Position numbers and translations under genes: made by a program. Below, in pieces: positions 46,262-56,904 of a DNA stretch of 64,000 nt (its first letter is position 1; every line of letters begins with the position of its first letter). The stretch is from Symsagittifera roscoffensis (Eukaryota > Xenacoelomorpha > Acoela > Convolutidae): the NCBI RefSeq assembly GCF_963678635.1, contig NC_087068.1, positions 53,964,213-54,028,212 on the forward strand. The letters are read 5' to 3'. The notes beneath the pieces are model-generated. The model worked only from the letters and a program-made list of their open reading frames with translations, did no database searches and was not told the DNA's origin.

Positions 46262-46468
46262 ATGAATCATAATCTGGATTCTCAAGGTAAACAGAAGCTT
46301 ATTCAACCCAAAGGACGGAGAGACCAGTCAGTCTATCATCACGTGTGTCGATTTGTATTACCAAGTACTACATTAGAATTCCACTCTTCCAAGTGCGACA
46401 AGTGTTCAGAAGACTTTTTGACTTTCAAATATGTCACCGTGTTCGCTGTCATAACTTTCAGAAATTAA
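46262..46468 (+). CDS. Possible small exon or ORF with a Cys/His cluster
   Basis: It opens after TATATTTAG|GAAAATG and reads MNHNLDSQGKQKLIQPKGRR, then VCRFVLPSTTLEFHSSKCDK and CSEDFLTF. The pattern C-x11-H-x3-C-x2-C could bind zinc, but this is weak. A donor-like CTCAAG|GTAAAC lies at 46285, so only the first 24 bases may be exonic. It may belong with the preceding candidate exon. Confidence 0.25.
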   Translation: MNHNLDSQGKQKLIQPKGRRDQSVYHHVCRFVLPSTTLEFHSSKCDKCSEDFLTFKYVTVFAVITFRN

Positions 46469-46495
46469 TTCATTTTAGCTAAATGAATACATGGC

Positions 46496-46800
46496 CAGGG
46501 TTGGATTTAGGATTTTCTCGAAGCAAGGCAGATTTTCAAAAAAAATTAGAATAAAAAAATTAAAATAAAAATTAAATTGTCGATCTTCGATTTTTCAAGC
46601 GCTCCCAGTACGCTATAAAAACCCTATTTACAGAAAAAGTTTTGCTGCAGCAAACTTTGAAAAACAGGTACATTCTGAGATTTTAAGGAAAATTTTCACC
46701 AAAAAAATTACGTTTTTCGACGCGCGCTCCACCCTTCAAAATTAGTATAAATTGGCGAAAAAGGCGCCTTTAAACGTTTTAAAGCCTTTGAAAGGCAACT
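46496..46800 (+). repeat. Diverged hAT-like MITE
   Basis: It starts CAGGGTTGGATTTAGGATTT and contains AAAAAAATTACGTTTTTCGA, CGCGCGCTCCA and ATTGGCGAAAAAGGCGCC, in the same order as the copies at 31718 and 41675. It lacks the G run. Confidence 0.55.
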
Positions 46801-46924
46801 GTAACCTTGGTTGCTCGGTGAAACTTTTCGACACATTAAATGTTTGAAAAAAAAATAAACGACGTTACCCTCTTTGTATTATTTTGAGATATCCATATTT
46901 GGTGACAGACCCTAAAAATGTTTT

Positions 46925-47213
46925 TAAGGTGCGTTTGGCGCCAATAGATACTTATTGTTAGGGGGGAGCGCGCGTCAAAAAACTCATTTTTTTGGTCAAA
47001 ATTTTCAAAAAAAAAGCCTAAAAACACCTTTTTGGCCTGTTTTTCAAAATTTTGCCTGCGGAGCAGAAAATTTTACCAAAACAGGATCTTTTTAGTGATT
47101 TGGGAGAGCTCGGAAAATTGATTCGGTCGACCTATAAAAAAGTCGACAAAATTTTCAAAAGTTTTTTTTTGTGAAAATCCGCCCCCCTCAAGAAAATCTG
47201 AATTGAATCGATG
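46925..47213 (-). repeat. hAT-like MITE, inverted
   Basis: On the minus strand: AGATTTTCTTGAGGGGGGCG, GGTCGACCGAATCAATTTTC, CCCAAATCACTAAAAAGATC, GACGCGCGCTCCCCCC, then TATTGGCGCCAAACGCACC. Same internal order as the other copies. Confidence 0.6.
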
Positions 47214-47330
47214 TTTTTAAAGTTCATTATTGCTCCGATGTTCAATGAAAGAATAATTGTGCTCGGTTGGTATTTCCTCCAGACATATTTGGTTTTCTGA
47301 CCAGCACTTTTAAATGGAATTTAATAATAG

Positions 47331-47867
47331 TGTATGCAAAATTCTTTGCTATTTAAGACAATTAAATTGTTGAAATTTTCATTTTAAAAAAATTTGAAAT
47401 TGACAAAATGATATGTTTTTCATGAAGCAAAATAGTCCAAATATCAGGCAGGGCGACAATTTATAACACGCGACAATTCCTAACAGGCGACAATTCGTAA
47501 CATAGAGAAATACGTAACAAGCGACAATGCATAACAAGGCATTGGCAAGTAGAATACGCTGGCTCCGCTGCTCCTACCTTCTGCATGAGAGGAATAGTGC
47601 GCAAAAATTAGTGTTTGCCGCTAAAAATTTTTTATTACGAACTCCGAATTGTCGCTTTGTTACGAATTGTCGCGTGTTGCGACTTTATCTATATAACAAA
47701 TTGTCGCCTATTACGAATTGTCGCGTATTAAGAAGTGTCGCCCTGCCTGCTATTTGGACTATGTAAACTTTTGCTGTATAAAAAAAGTATCACTTCGTCA
47801 ATTTCAGTTTTTTTAATGAAAATTTCAACAATTTAATTGTTTTTAATAGCAAACAATTTTGTATACA
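47331..47867. repeat. Foldback element: 537-bp imperfect palindrome with nested 17-bp repeats
   Basis: The sequence from TGTATGCAAAATTCTTTGCT on the left is the reverse complement, with mismatches, of the sequence ending in AGCAAACAATTTTGTATACA on the right, with a centre near 47598. Nested inside are inverted ends CAGGCAGGGCGACA at 47445 and its complement ending at 47749. Each is followed by several copies of GCGACAATTCGTAACA-like repeats pointing inward. The core (about 47545-47625) is not symmetric. The order suggests a MITE with sub-repeats inserted into, or forming the middle of, a larger palindrome. Confidence 0.8.
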
Positions 47868-48437
47868 CCTTAAAAGCAGTGGGAGCATTCAAAACTTGGC
47901 CCTGATACCAGCAGTCTTGTTATTTGTATAAAATTGATTGTTAAATTTTTATGTCGAAGCGGGAAATTTCGTGCCAAATAATAAAACTACAATTAAACTA
48001 CGCGGATTTTTTATTTACAATCACGTTGAATAAGTATTCAGACAGTTTTTTTTCTGGAACAATATACAAGATAAAATCTATTGTTTCATGCATTACAATA
48101 ACTCATAGATTTTGCTCCTGATAAATTGTTCCAGGAATTCTGGCCCATATCAAATAATGAAATGTGCATTTTTAGTGTAATTTTTAGCAGGGTAATAATT
48201 GCAAAAGTGATAACATTGAAATCATTTCTCTTCTAAGCAGAAACTTTAGCCTTAAAAACGCAGAAACAAATTTATGATCTGGAGGTGAAATCTTGTGTTC
48301 TGTGAATTTTACAGCCAACATTTTTCCTCAGCAGCTGCTAGAAAACCTACAACTGCTTTGATGCTATCATTGCTTCAGAAATTCAACCGAACGAGTGTGC
48401 AACAATTTCAATGTAATTTTAATTAACTCCTATTATC
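47868..48437 (+). other. No gene recognised
   Basis: AT-rich. A short frame after TTTTACAG|C near 48313 (QHFSSAAARKPTTALMLSLL) was considered but lacks support. Confidence 0.4.
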
Positions 48438-48655
48438 AGAGGCGGTCCCACATTTGGTACTATTTAAAGACCTCCATTTTTGGCTGGTTGACACCAATAT
48501 GCTAATTTTGAGGGGGGAGCGCGCACCCAAAAAACTCAATTTTGTGTGTCAAATTTTTTCAAAAAGAGCCTAAAAACGTTTTTTAAAAGTTTTTTTTCTA
48601 AACCACAACAGGGTCTTTCTAAAGCTTTGAGAGAGCCTCGAGAAAATCCTAGATC
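48438..48655 (-). repeat. Short hAT-like MITE
   Basis: It begins CAGAGGCGGTCCCA on the plus strand and ends near CCTCGAGAAAATCCTAGATC, the complement of the GGATCTAGGATTTTCTCGAG type of end. It contains GAGGGGGGAGCGCGCACCC. Confidence 0.55.
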
Positions 48656-50157
48656 CTCCCGACTATTAGCCCTCAAATTTAAAATTTCTATGAAATGCTA
48701 AGATCACAAACTTTTTTCAAAGGCTATTGCAATAATTGCCGAGTTTATTGCAAAATAGCAATAAAATTTTGCATGTTGTTTCTTGGATAATCGGAAAAGC
48801 ATGCAAGTTGAAAAATCTACGTAAAATTACTTTTTCCACAAATCTGCCAAGGAGGTGACTGGTTAAGTCGGTAAAACCCAAAACAAACCCCCTTTTTTAA
48901 ACTCTTTATCAAGCCCAGTACTATAAAGTTGATCTTTTCTGTTGTAGAAAAGCGTGTGGAAAAGAATAAACAGAAGGAAGCGAAGGATAATAATTGGGTG
49001 CTGGTTTCTAGGTATCGCTTTTTGTTCCGGGGGATTGTCCGCGTCCACTTGACTTGACTTGTCTGCTGATAATTCTCGAATATTTAAATCCACAGTCTTC
49101 GTCAATTTATCCCAGTTGGTGGGGGGGGGATATCATTTTTAAATTTGTGCTGTAACGATTTTCCCCATTTTTGGAAAAAGAGGGAAATAGTTTAAGAAAT
49201 CCAAATTCTCATATGCTTAGCCGTTGCATTATTTCTCGATAGGGGGGATTCGTTACTAGGTACCATAAGGGGGGGGGGCGATAGTTGCAGAGATCCGAAA
49301 AATTAAATTATATAAATTTAGGAAATTTAGTTTTCTATGTAAATATGGATGGATCCCCCTATGGCAGCTAACCTTCACCCTGCAATGGATAATTTACAAG
49401 AGATCAATTGTGATACACGCTAAAAACAAGGTGTGAACAGATTATTCGTGTCAAATTATTTGAGGTTTCCTAATTTTACTGTTTTTCCCAGCTCGCTCCC
49501 TGGTATTTGCTCTTAGAAGCCAAATTGGCGTTGCCTTTTCCCTGTCTTAAGGTGGATAAAACTTAAGCGGCTTCGATCGCAAATTATAAACACAATCACC
49601 TTGATTTTAAACATTTACTAATTACGTTGATAGATCTTTGTTAATTGATCGTTTAAAAATATAATTAATATGTTGACAAAAGACGGATTCGGCAGCCAAA
49701 ACAGCACTTAAATCATCTTTGACGGGAATTCATTTATCTCCGGAGAAAATCCGGCGTAATTTATTCCCGCGGCGAAGTCAAGTATGCAAAACTGAGCCGC
49801 CACAACATAAAAGAGATATCTGTCAGCTAGCTCAATTAGCCAATCATATTGCAGGATTTTATTCAATCTCAAAATGATCAAGTTAAGTTTTTTGGAACAA
49901 CTTTTATTTATTTCAGTAAATACAATTTCAAAAGCAACATCCGGAATTTCAACCAGTTTTTTCTCCGTAAAGTTGACATCATTAGTAAAGTTGACACAAA
50001 AAGTTGACATCATTAGAAATAGTAAAACAAAAACAATTTAAAAAAAATTTCCTTGCTTATTTTGAAAATTGTTGCAATAATTAAAAAGCAAAACCTGCAC
50101 ACACTTTAATTCGCCGAAAATTCAATTTCTTCGAAAAGTGCTGAAACCAAAATCGGA
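48656..50157 (+). other. Upstream region of the bHLH gene; no gene recognised
   Basis: It contains G runs of nine near 49121 and ten near 49270. Minus-strand frames at 48863-49105 and 49708-50013 lack motifs. As the 1.5 kb 5' of the bHLH gene it probably holds regulatory sequence, but I cannot point to specific sites other than the TATA-like run next to the ATG. Confidence 0.4.
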
Positions 50158-50164
50158 TATATAA
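50158..50164 (+). promoter_or_regulatory. TATA-like sequence 13 bp before the bHLH start codon
   Basis: TATATAA lies at 50158-50164 and the ATG at 50177. If it worked as a TATA box, transcription would start at or after the chosen ATG. It is therefore probably not the promoter of this transcript as annotated, or the start codon is further in. Confidence 0.25.
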
Positions 50165-50176
50165 TTGGGGCCAAAA

Positions 50177-51549
50177 ATGGTTTTCGAACGATCTGTGCCG
50201 ATAACTTCGCAATGCAACGTCCAATTCTCAGATATTATCAAAATACAACAACTTCATCACCAGTCGGAAAAACTTCAGACCGAACTCAAATTCGACCTGA
50301 ACTCGGTCGGGGGTCAAATACAAGCCGATTCGGGGGGTCAACTTCCATCCATTCTTATGCCTATAGATGATGCGTCAATGCTTAAACATGGAAGTGACCT
50401 CTACAGCGGGAATTCATTAGTGGGAGCGTATCATTCAAGTAGTCACAACGAGTTTTCTGCTCTGATGGCGGGTATGGGGGGACATCCTGCTGATGGGGCT
50501 GAATTTGGATCTGTGGAAGGGGGGACTTCTGATTTAATGAATTCTATGATGGATGGATTTGAAACTCAAACACGTAAGTTTACTGATTTTTTCATTTAAT
50601 TCTTAACTCTATAAATTTTAGATTTTTAAGCGAGGAAGGTGAAATGTTGCAAATTCTGATTAAATCTGCGCACTAATGAAATATTTCTATGGTTTAAAAT
50701 AAAATTTATGCCGTATTATTTTGTTTTTATAGAATTTTGATAGTTAAAAATTGATTTGAAATCGATTATTATTTTACTGTTTTAGAATATGGGCCAGTTT
50801 TCTCAAGCTCCGCTCAACATTCCACACAACTGATGACGTCATCCCAAGGGTCATACCTTCCCTCATCAGTTGTGGACTATCAGAACAACCCCCCTGCTCT
50901 TATGGGGGGCCAACCGTCGCTCTACTCCCTTCCCTCTATGCACCACCAATCAGGAGGACTGTTACACGACGACCACGACTCATTTCTTGGCTTCCAATAC
51001 GACAACAACAAGAAGCGCCGACGGCAGGCTACTCAATCGCAACGACGAGCAGCGAATATTCGAGAACGAAAGCGAATGTTGTCGCTGAATGACGCTTTCG
51101 AGGAGCTTCGTCACATCGTGCCGACGTTCCCACACGAGAAGAAAATTTCCCGAATCGACACACTCCGACTCGCAATAATTTATATCTCGTTTATGACTGA
51201 TATTTTGGCGGGAAAAGACGAATCAGATATTGAAGTACGAAGCTTAAAACACGGTTGGACTTCAGTTCGCGAGAAACTTCAGCAACAAATGGCGGCGCAG
51301 CAACAACAAGTAGCGGAAAACATGGCCGCGGTAGTCGCGCAGCAACATGCGGCGGTAGCGTTGTCAGCGCACCAAATGGCCGCCGCAAACAACACGACAA
51401 CACCCACTGATATGTCGCCTCTCGTCGGCGGAGGAGCTTGTCACCCGTACCCGATGACAAATGGATACTCGGCTTGTGGCAGTGCTTCCGGAACCGAATA
51501 TTTTGGATTCGACTCGAACCATATTGCCGCAACTAATATGATGTATTGA
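50177..51549 (+). CDS. Fer3/FERD3L-like bHLH transcription factor (two exons)
   Basis: Predicted nuclear DNA-binding protein of 386 residues. Such class II bHLH proteins bind E-boxes as dimers with an E-protein and act in neural and other cell-fate choices; that role is family knowledge. Exon 1 is 50177-50573 and exon 2 is 50786-51549; the 212-bp intron is GTAAGT...TTTTAG and splits a codon in phase 1. The start is the first ATG in frame. The bHLH lies at about residues 218-273: a basic region with [12 protein letters not shown], helix 1 LNDAFEELR, loop VPTFPHEKK, helix 2 [20 protein letters not shown]. The Asn/Glu-Arg pattern NIRER and the IYISFMT end favour Fer3/FERD3L over Ptf1a. The N-terminal region is Gly/Ser/Met-rich, a KKRRRQ basic patch precedes the domain, and the tail is Gln/Ala-rich. 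No lesions are visible. Confidence 0.9.
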
Positions 51550-52225
51550 TTTTGATACTTAGCGAAAAAAACAATATTCAAAACTTTTCAGTAAACTTAT
51601 ATCATCAATCAGTGTATCATTTTGTTAGTTTTTTGTGGTACCAGAAAGTGCTCAGTTTTACTATATATGTCCATATCACATTCGCATAAATGGTTTGTAA
51701 AATTTATTTTCTCATCGACATCAAAATATCAGCTAAAAAGCCTGATTGAAACAAATATCAGCGCTAGCTGCCAATCAAAGAAGTGTTCCGCTAATCAAAA
51801 GTGCAATACTAACTGCCTTTCCAAACTGTCATCATCATAATCATCATCTGAAGTCGTATCCAATCAAATTTGTTCCTGCCTTTCTTCATAATTCGCTTAC
51901 TTTTTCTCCGATAAATTTGAAACGGGGATTAGGGAATTGAAAGGCTTTGTGGTGTTTTAAATTCCATATTAATACCAGTTTTTATTTTTTTCTTCTATAT
52001 ATCTTGACGCTATTTTATACAAAATCTGATGTGGTTGAATTCATTTTCTTTTATTTTCATGTTTGGTTAAAAAAGAAGAAAATTCGAGTTTATGGTGAGT
52101 ACGAAATAAACAAAGATCTAAAACTACAACTCAAAAGACAAAATTTTAAACTGATTTTGTTCAAAAAAGGATGTCACAATGCTTACAGTGAAATTGTACT
52201 GAATACATCTCAGAAATCAGGTCCA
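51550..52225 (+). other. 3' flank of the bHLH gene
   Basis: Probable 3' UTR and spacer. A candidate AATAAA lies near 52105, and CATCATCATAATCATCATC at about 51829 is a short repeat. No other gene is recognised. Confidence 0.4.
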
Positions 52226-52425
52226 NNNNNNNNNNNNNNNNNNNNNNNNNNNNNNNNNNNNNNNNNNNNNNNNNNNNNNNNNNNNNNNNNNNNNNNNNNN
52301 NNNNNNNNNNNNNNNNNNNNNNNNNNNNNNNNNNNNNNNNNNNNNNNNNNNNNNNNNNNNNNNNNNNNNNNNNNNNNNNNNNNNNNNNNNNNNNNNNNNN
52401 NNNNNNNNNNNNNNNNNNNNNNNNN
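52226..52425. other. Assembly gap, 200 N
   Basis: Exactly 200 N, a placeholder of unknown true size between the bHLH gene and element C. Confidence 1.
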
Positions 52426-52722
52426 CATTAGTGAAGTTATCACTTATGCAGGATAATATTAAAATCAAAAAATTGCACTATTTTTTGGATTGTTTCTGCC
52501 AAGCGTTTTTCAAGAGAGATCTAAAAAATTTCAGGAACTAGAAATGAGGCCCAGCTAAGCTGCATAAATTTTTGGTTTGATGAATTATTGTAAAATTTAA
52601 AATAAAAAAAAGCACACATCAAAGTCTCAGGGCTGAAGTGTATTGTTCATGATTCAACCGGAACTGTCAAACGAAGTGCATTTTTTTATCGCAAATTACA
52701 AGGGTCGAACAAAGAGTATGGT
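52426..52722 (+). other. Left flank of element C; nothing recognised
   Basis: AT-rich sequence ending in ATGGT directly before the LTR, a near match to ATAGT on the other side of the element (possible 5-bp target duplication). Confidence 0.4.
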
Positions 52723-53014
52723 TGTGGTTTCTTGAAAAATAAAAGATTAATACAAGACTCAATTCATCTTGTTTATATAATAGATAAGTTTGTAAATAAG
52801 GTAAATAATGTCATGACAAAATTATAGAGTTCAACTTAAATCTTTCATAAATTGAGACAGTGAGTGAGTGAACTTGATTATGAATAGAGTATGGGTTGAC
52901 AGGTCGGTAGCGACCTTGATAGCCAATAGGCAAGATTAACACGATTAATAACTAGCATTGAAAGTAATACTATAATGACGTCATAACGATACAGTTAGAC
53001 AGCACCACACCACA
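52723..53014 (-). repeat. 3' LTR of element C (292 bp)
   Basis: TGTGGTTTCTTGAAAAATAA...CAGCACCACACCACA on the plus strand. It contains a palindromic TGACGTCA near 52976 (CRE-like octamer) that is also in the other LTR, and AATAAAAGATTA near 52738. On the minus strand it is preceded by the PPT. Confidence 0.95.
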
Positions 53015-53025
53015 TTTTCCCCTCT
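53015..53025 (-). other. Polypurine tract of element C
   Basis: The minus strand reads AGAGGGGAAAA directly next to the 3' LTR, the expected primer site for plus-strand DNA synthesis. Confidence 0.8.
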
Positions 53026-53218
53026 AGGGAAAAAATTCATTTGAACATTTGAATTTCTTTGAATTAAGAAAAACTAAACATACACTCACTGCCGGTAACA
53101 AAACTTCCTATAACAGATGAAGCACTAAGAGAAGTTTACAAGATTGACGGATATGACTTAAGATAAATATACTGGAAATGTTTTAAATGACTAGAAGAGT
53201 TTAAATAACAGGAGATTT

Positions 53219-54580
53219 TTATTTATCTGAACGACGCAAGGGATGATCCAATGAGCTCATGTTCGGAAAACGTGTAAAATTTCTGCTAAAACCTTCAGAC
53301 TCATTGGGTAGAATAACCCGGGACTGCCCCACTTGAACATCTGGTTCTTGGTAGGCCACAGCAAAACGAACTCTCCTGTCCGGCGAAACAGAAGTTGACG
53401 GAGAAGACAAAGTAGCTTAGACGGCATTCACAGAATGTCTGATTGGGCTGCCGTAGAAAGTTGTCTGCTTTTTCCGGCGAGATGAAATTCGGGAAGAACT
53501 CGATGGTGACGAAATATTTCCGTCCGGTTCAGAAACTAAACCAAAAACATCCCGGGTGGGAAGACCCGATACTGCCAAATTGGTCGAAGAGCACTCTTGT
53601 AGCTTTGGCACCGATGACTCATCGTCCAAAGAAATAGGGATAAGATCCGGGCAGAATAGTAGTTTGTCTTTCGTGGGAGATGGTGACTTCGGTTTGATGC
53701 TGATGGGAACCTCCGCTCCTTGGTTTCCTGATGTGGACGAAGAAGCCGTTGAATCTACTACTGGAGTAGACTGTTGAGGATAAGGAATAGCCTCCGATAA
53801 TAAATTGTGCTTTGATTTGGACGAGAAAAATTGGGCACGCAATGGCGTAGACGAAGACATCAGAGACGGGAATTGCGGACGAGCAGGTGCGGCCACAGTT
53901 TTGGCCGAAATTCGTTGACGAGAACTTGTTGGTTTCAAAGGCCGATTGTCCTCTGACGATGAAGGCGAAGATGATGATACAATGGGGCGTTTTTGCCCCT
54001 TTTTGACAGGCGTTGCTTGCTTGCCTGAAAAACTTAGACTCGTTGATTTAAGACGTACCGCATGTAAGAAGTTTCCCCTTGTCAGTAATATATGTGGACC
54101 CAGTAATCTGCACAATTTTACCCTTAAAAGGTTTGAAAAGTTCTCGACCAGATTTCCTATTAAGAAATTTCCTAAAAACTCGACCTTACTTGGTTCATTC
54201 AAATCTAAGTAATCCAAATTACGTTTTAGTAGTGATGGACGAATTTGTTCAGTTGGCATCTGGTTTCTGAATCTGAGCGTCCCAGCAGACAAGTTGGAAC
54301 GAAGGGTAGCTGCGAGAACTTGGTTCCGTTCTGTCAGCGTCTTAAGAGCTTTGACCCCCTCTTGATGCGTTAAGGACTTCTTCAAAGTCAGCCACTGATT
54401 TGCAGAATGAGCCAGACTCTCCAGCGCACGATAGTGAGGTGTATCCGCAACTGACTCCGTTGGTCCCCCAAAGTAGGGTGACACTGTCGGGCTTGACTGC
54501 CCCTTCTTCACTAATTTTATTCTTGGTCGGCTGTCGCACTGCTCCCGACGCTGTTCTGGTGTTAGTAGGTCATGCTCCAA
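53219..54580 (-). pseudogene. Element C: long tail after integrase
   Basis: The frame continues that of integrase after TAA at 54586-54584 and is itself broken by TAA near 53419. It contains a Ser-rich stretch (SSSSPSSSED), basic patches (SSRRKKQTTFYGSP) and Pro-Ser-rich regions, typical of disordered tails. Near 54190-54060 another frame reads FKGKIVQITGSTYITDKGKL, which resembles the small beta-barrel at the end of Ty3/gypsy integrases, so the visible frame is out of register there (two compensating shifts). No chromodomain is recognisable. Confidence 0.6.
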
Positions 54581-54583
54581 TTG

Positions 54584-55990
54584 TTAGTTATCTAAATTAA
54601 CGCCCGTAGACAATCGCTCTGCCGCAATAGATAACTCCGTATTCGGAGGACGACCAAAATGAAGCTCAAAAGGTGAAACCCCAGTAACAGAATTTTTTGT
54701 TATCCGAATATCCTCAATTATATTTCTAAGCGTATCTTGATCATTTGAAAAATCCGAGCTCAATCGCGAAGCACCCAAACGTTGCTTAATGGTTTGGATC
54801 GACCGTTCCACCAGACCACAACCACGATGACCACCCACCGGGCAGAAATATTGGGCAATATTTTTATCTTTACAAAAGGCCTGCACTAATTTGTTCTTAA
54901 AACCTGAATATTGATCAGTTTTGATGGATTTAGGAAAACTATGCTGTTGAATATACGTTTTAAGAAATTTAATGATCTTCCGTCCCCCCGTAGAATGTGT
55001 AATCATAGCTGACGGATATTTAGAGTAACGGTCAATCGCGACCAAGATATAAATACTGTTACCAACCGAATCGAGTAGAGGACCCGCATAATTGAGCTGA
55101 AGCTCTTCATTAGGACCAAATAAAAGGGGTAAAAGTTTGGCAGAGTTAAATGAAGCATTCGCTTTCAAATTCTTACCAAACTTCGTGCACTGGGGACAGT
55201 ATTTACATAACTGGACAATATCTCGATGCATTCGAGGCCGCCATATGTATTGCGCGGCGTCAACCACGGCTAACTGACCCGCATGCGACCTATGTAGCCG
55301 AGACAGTAACGGTTTCCTAAGACACATAAGAATAGCGATCCTATTGTCCACGACAATACAGCCATAAACCACCGCTGCACAATGCCAAAAGGAGTCAATA
55401 CGACAAAATCCTTCATAGTCCCGGTTAATAAGCGCCCGTTTCATCAAGCATAGGCTGGAGTCTTCATCCATAAGTTCCGACAGCACATCGGAGTCCAAAT
55501 TGCCCACTAAGCTGTTTAATGATTTCTGGTCCTGAGCTACCACAGACGATTTCAAAATTTCCAAACTTTGAACTGACTGAACATGACGATTTACTGATCT
55601 GACTTTCCTAAGCCTCTTTGACCTAAAATTGGCAAGTATTCGAGCGTATTGACCCCTCAACGCCGCACCACGCTGTAAAATAGTTGACCTCTTTGGACGC
55701 ACTGCCCCCGCGCGAAATCGCGGCCTGGCACGATCCGACGAAAACCAATGTTGATTGATCGGAATAAACTGGTTGAGCAGTTGTTCAAAGCTATCGTTAC
55801 CGTTAGTGGTGTTAGTACGCATCGCAGTCTGAAAATGAAAAGCGCCCAATAAAACGAATACACACCAATAATTCCAATAAACTGAAATAAAATCAAAAAG
55901 ACCCACGGACGAAGATAATAATTCCCAATCACAAATTACCGTACTGATAATCCACACTAAAAACAAATTGGCAGATAATTTGTGATCCAC
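54584..55990 (-). pseudogene. pol: Element C: integrase
   Basis: The zinc finger is complete (LHRSHAGQLAVVDAAQYIW, then CKYCPQC). In the core, the first catalytic residue is Asn instead of Asp (ELQLNYAGPL; codon 55093-55091), the second Asp is present (IKTDQYSGF) and the Glu is present (GLVERSIQTIK). The closing motif VSPFELHFGRPPN is intact. The first 70 residues of the open frame are hydrophobic and do not resemble pol. They probably belong to another frame, since the RNase H-side frame (56205-55957) overlaps here. With Asp to Asn, catalysis would be abolished. Confidence 0.85.
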
Positions 55991-56904
55991 GCTGAGAAAG
56001 TGACAAAAACGTGCATGAACCAGCTCAAAGCTGATTGGCTAGATTTTGAACCAGAAACTCTAACGCCCTCTAGCGGAGAAGTGACAAGCGCATTGAATTG
56101 TTTACATAATTCAGTATAGCCAAAATCGAAATATTCGTCGCCCTCTACCGGTTTTATGTAATGAGATGTAACTTGAATGTCCCGATTTTTGACGCCCTCA
56201 ACCAACGGATTTCCAATATCCTTGGATGAAATTAATGAATTACCCCGAACGGGACGATTGGCCCGAGGCTGACCAAAATCAATCGGCTCGATTAACTTGA
56301 TCGAATTAGATAGATCGAACTTTTGACTGTTTTTCGAAATATCGGATGATTCTTCTGATAAAGAACAAACCCGAACCCATCCATCCAGGTAATCGCAAGC
56401 ATCAAAGAATCAACTAACACTTTTGAACACATATTGTTCATCGAAACTGCTTGGTCGTGGTGCCTCAAACGTTGGAAAACGAGATAAATAATCCACTATA
56501 CCCAATTTACATCCGGAAATGTAGAAAATATCGAAGTCAAAAAGCAATAATCAATCAGCCCATCTGGTTAAGCGAGATTGATGGGTTTTATTACCTCTAT
56601 TGGTCTTTAACGCCGAAATAATCGCTTTATGATCCGTTAGAACCACAAAATGATTACCAAATAAATAATTACGAAAGTGCTCACATGTCCACACAATGGC
56701 TAGAAGTTCCAACTTGTTAGTACTATACTTCTTTTCCTGGTCATTGAGTAAACGCGAAGCAAATGCAATAGGAACCCAAACATCCTTTTCTATTTCCTGT
56801 TCTAAAGCAGCTCCCAAACCGCGATGACTAGCGTCACATTTCACTCGCGTATTCCGACTTTGGTCATAATGATTCATCTTTGTGATATTCGCTATCAATT
56901 GCAA
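55957..56904 (-). pseudogene. pol: Element C: RNase H and linker
   Basis: It follows RT after a one-base shift near 56900. The domain shows VKCDASHRGLGAALEQ, STNKLELLAIVW and LTDHKAIIS, with the expected acidic residues. After SRLTRWAD a TGA (56553-56551) occupies the position of Arg in element A. The same frame then continues with KLGIVDYLSRFPTFEAP and, past a second stop near 56410, into the linker (VEGVKNRDIQVTSHYIKPVE). Confidence 0.8.

Noticed and set aside
49708-50013. Minus-strand 101-codon frame upstream of the bHLH gene
   Set aside because: Contains repeated VNFTNDVNFTE from a small DNA repeat and no domain; likely regulatory or spacer DNA.
50158-50164. TATA box driving the bHLH gene
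   Set aside because: Distance to the start codon is too short; kept only as a low-confidence note.
55820-55990. Hydrophobic N-terminus of the element C integrase frame as an env transmembrane protein
   Set aside because: It precedes integrase, overlaps the linker frame and has no signal-peptide or env layout, so it is an out-of-register reading.
852-56553. TGA read as a sense codon (code change or selenocysteine)
   Set aside because: The intact bHLH gene gives no support, other stops (TAA, TAG) also break the elements, and decay explains all.
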